Assembly (NCBI GenBank): GCA_030737835.1
Contig: CM060847.1
Location: 2,646,977 to 2,710,976, forward strand
Direction of reading: 5' to 3'
DNA: 64,000 bases
Source: Acorus gramineus
Lineage: Eukaryota; Streptophyta; Magnoliopsida; Acorales; Acoraceae
Part shown: in pieces, positions 62,941 to 64,000 of the stretch
How the letters are laid out: each line of letters starts with the position of its first letter
Numbering within the stretch: position 1 is the stretch's first letter
Notes under the pieces: generated by a model
The model's input: only the letters and a program-made list of their open reading frames with translations
The model's database searches: none
Told to the model about the DNA's origin: nothing
Made by a program: the position numbers and the translations under genes

Positions 62941-63945
62941 TTGACACACACCCAGTCATACTAGGATGTCTAATGTGACCCAAGGTATGTCATCCAAAGA
63001 TTTTCAAATGCAATATTTTAAAAGTAACGCGACACACCTTGAGTTATCATAAGTTATTCGATTTAATATACTCTTAGTCAAACTAGGGTGTTTACTATGA
63101 CCTAAGGTGTCCCATTCAGAATTTTTCAATTACGATATTTTAGAAGTGATGTGACACACTTTGAGTCATCGTAAGTTGTTCGGTTTGACATACTCTGAGT
63201 CAAGCTGGGATGTCTACTATGACCCAATGTGTGTCACCCAACACTATCCAATTTATAATAAGTTAATTTTCTTATCCATCATAAATATCATAAATACATA
63301 ACAAATAAAATATCATAAATAAACAACATTCGTATACATAGTCATATAAATTAATTCAATATCCACATATCCAACCTACACATTTACAAATCCAAATATT
63401 ATTTTTTTCACAAATGAAAACTTACTATTAACATAACAGTCTTCCCTGTTGAACATACATACATCCAAATTCAACCAACCAACACATCCACATTAGTACA
63501 TTTTTTACTCAACACATTGTTCAAAAGTCAAAATATAACATGGATGTGTGAATGTTGATCAAGAAAGGCTATTATGTCAATAATATGTTTTCATTTATGA
63601 TAAAAGAATGATTAAATTTCTAGATGTGTATGATAGATCGAATATGTTAATGTTGAATTAACTTATGTGACTATGTACGTAAATGTTGTTTATTTATAAT
63701 ATTTATTTGTTGTGTATTTATGATATTTATGATGAATAAAAAAATTAAATTATTGTCAATTGGATAGTATTGAACGATATATCTTAGATCATAGTAGACA
63801 CTATGATTTGACTCAGAGTGTGTCAAACTAAACAACTTACTTTAACTCAAGGTGTATCGCATCATTTTTAAAATATTACAGTTAAAAATTTTTAGATAAC
63901 GGTGTCATATTAAACACTCCAGTATAACTGAGTTTGTGTCAACTA
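62941..63945. mobile_element. Long inverted-repeat element with internal 122-bp repeats
   Basis: The left end ttgacacacacccagtcata and the right end on the minus strand (ttgacacaaactcagttata) are inverted. The left arm carries three units of about 122 bp (ggatgtctaatgtgaccc at 62963, gggtgtttactatgacct at 63086, gggatgtctactatgaccca at 63207). The AT-rich inner parts are also inverted (aatatcataaatacataacaaat against ttgttgtgtatttatgatattt). No protein encoded. TSD not fixed. Confidence 0.75.
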
Positions 63946-64000
63946 AAGTTGATGGGATAAATGCTTAATATAAGATGTTTTAAATTTTTATTAGGTCGAA

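Overview
The window is nuclear DNA of a flowering plant. It is AT-rich, the genes have GT-AG introns, and all recognised genes belong to plant or plant-typical families: a pectinesterase, an ATL-type RING-H2 protein, ribosomal protein eL19, the telomere protein TEN1 and an ERS1-type ethylene receptor. I cannot place it below angiosperm from sequence alone.

Genes in order: the last exon of a pectinesterase (1-284, +); an intronless ATL E3 ubiquitin ligase (5816-6481, -); a two-exon plant-specific basic protein of unknown function (27041-27582, +); a five-exon 60S ribosomal protein L19 gene (31780-35426, +) with telo-box, site II and TATA elements; a three-exon CST-complex subunit TEN1 gene (43138-44542, +); and a complete five-exon ethylene receptor of the ERS1 type without receiver domain (49559-53708, -) plus a predicted 5'-UTR intron. 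They are unrelated housekeeping, signalling and cell-wall genes, not a pathway cluster.

Most other DNA consists of short non-autonomous DNA transposons. Several have terminal inverted repeats and target-site duplications (TSDs) that can be read directly: hAT-type elements with 8-bp TSDs (4102-5002, 13289-13504, 55080-58523), a CACTA element (20101-21500), Mutator-like 9-bp-TSD elements (17740-18527, 25204-25671, 25846-26907), a TAA-TSD Tourist-like family with one copy inserted inside another (46082-46970), long palindromic elements (6803-7507, 10001-10955, 11095-11682, 62941-63945), and a Helitron 3' end (13193). Nesting is common. The best case is a tRNA-derived SINE split by a hAT element, which is itself split by a larger element rich in a TTCAGATACA motif; a second copy of that inner element lies at 36608-39350. 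A decayed organellar 23S rRNA fragment sits at 40258-40475.

No intact transposase, retrotransposon polyprotein, CRISPR array or functional tRNA gene was found. Exon boundaries are my own readings of splice sites from reading-frame continuity and family knowledge. No alignment was run.
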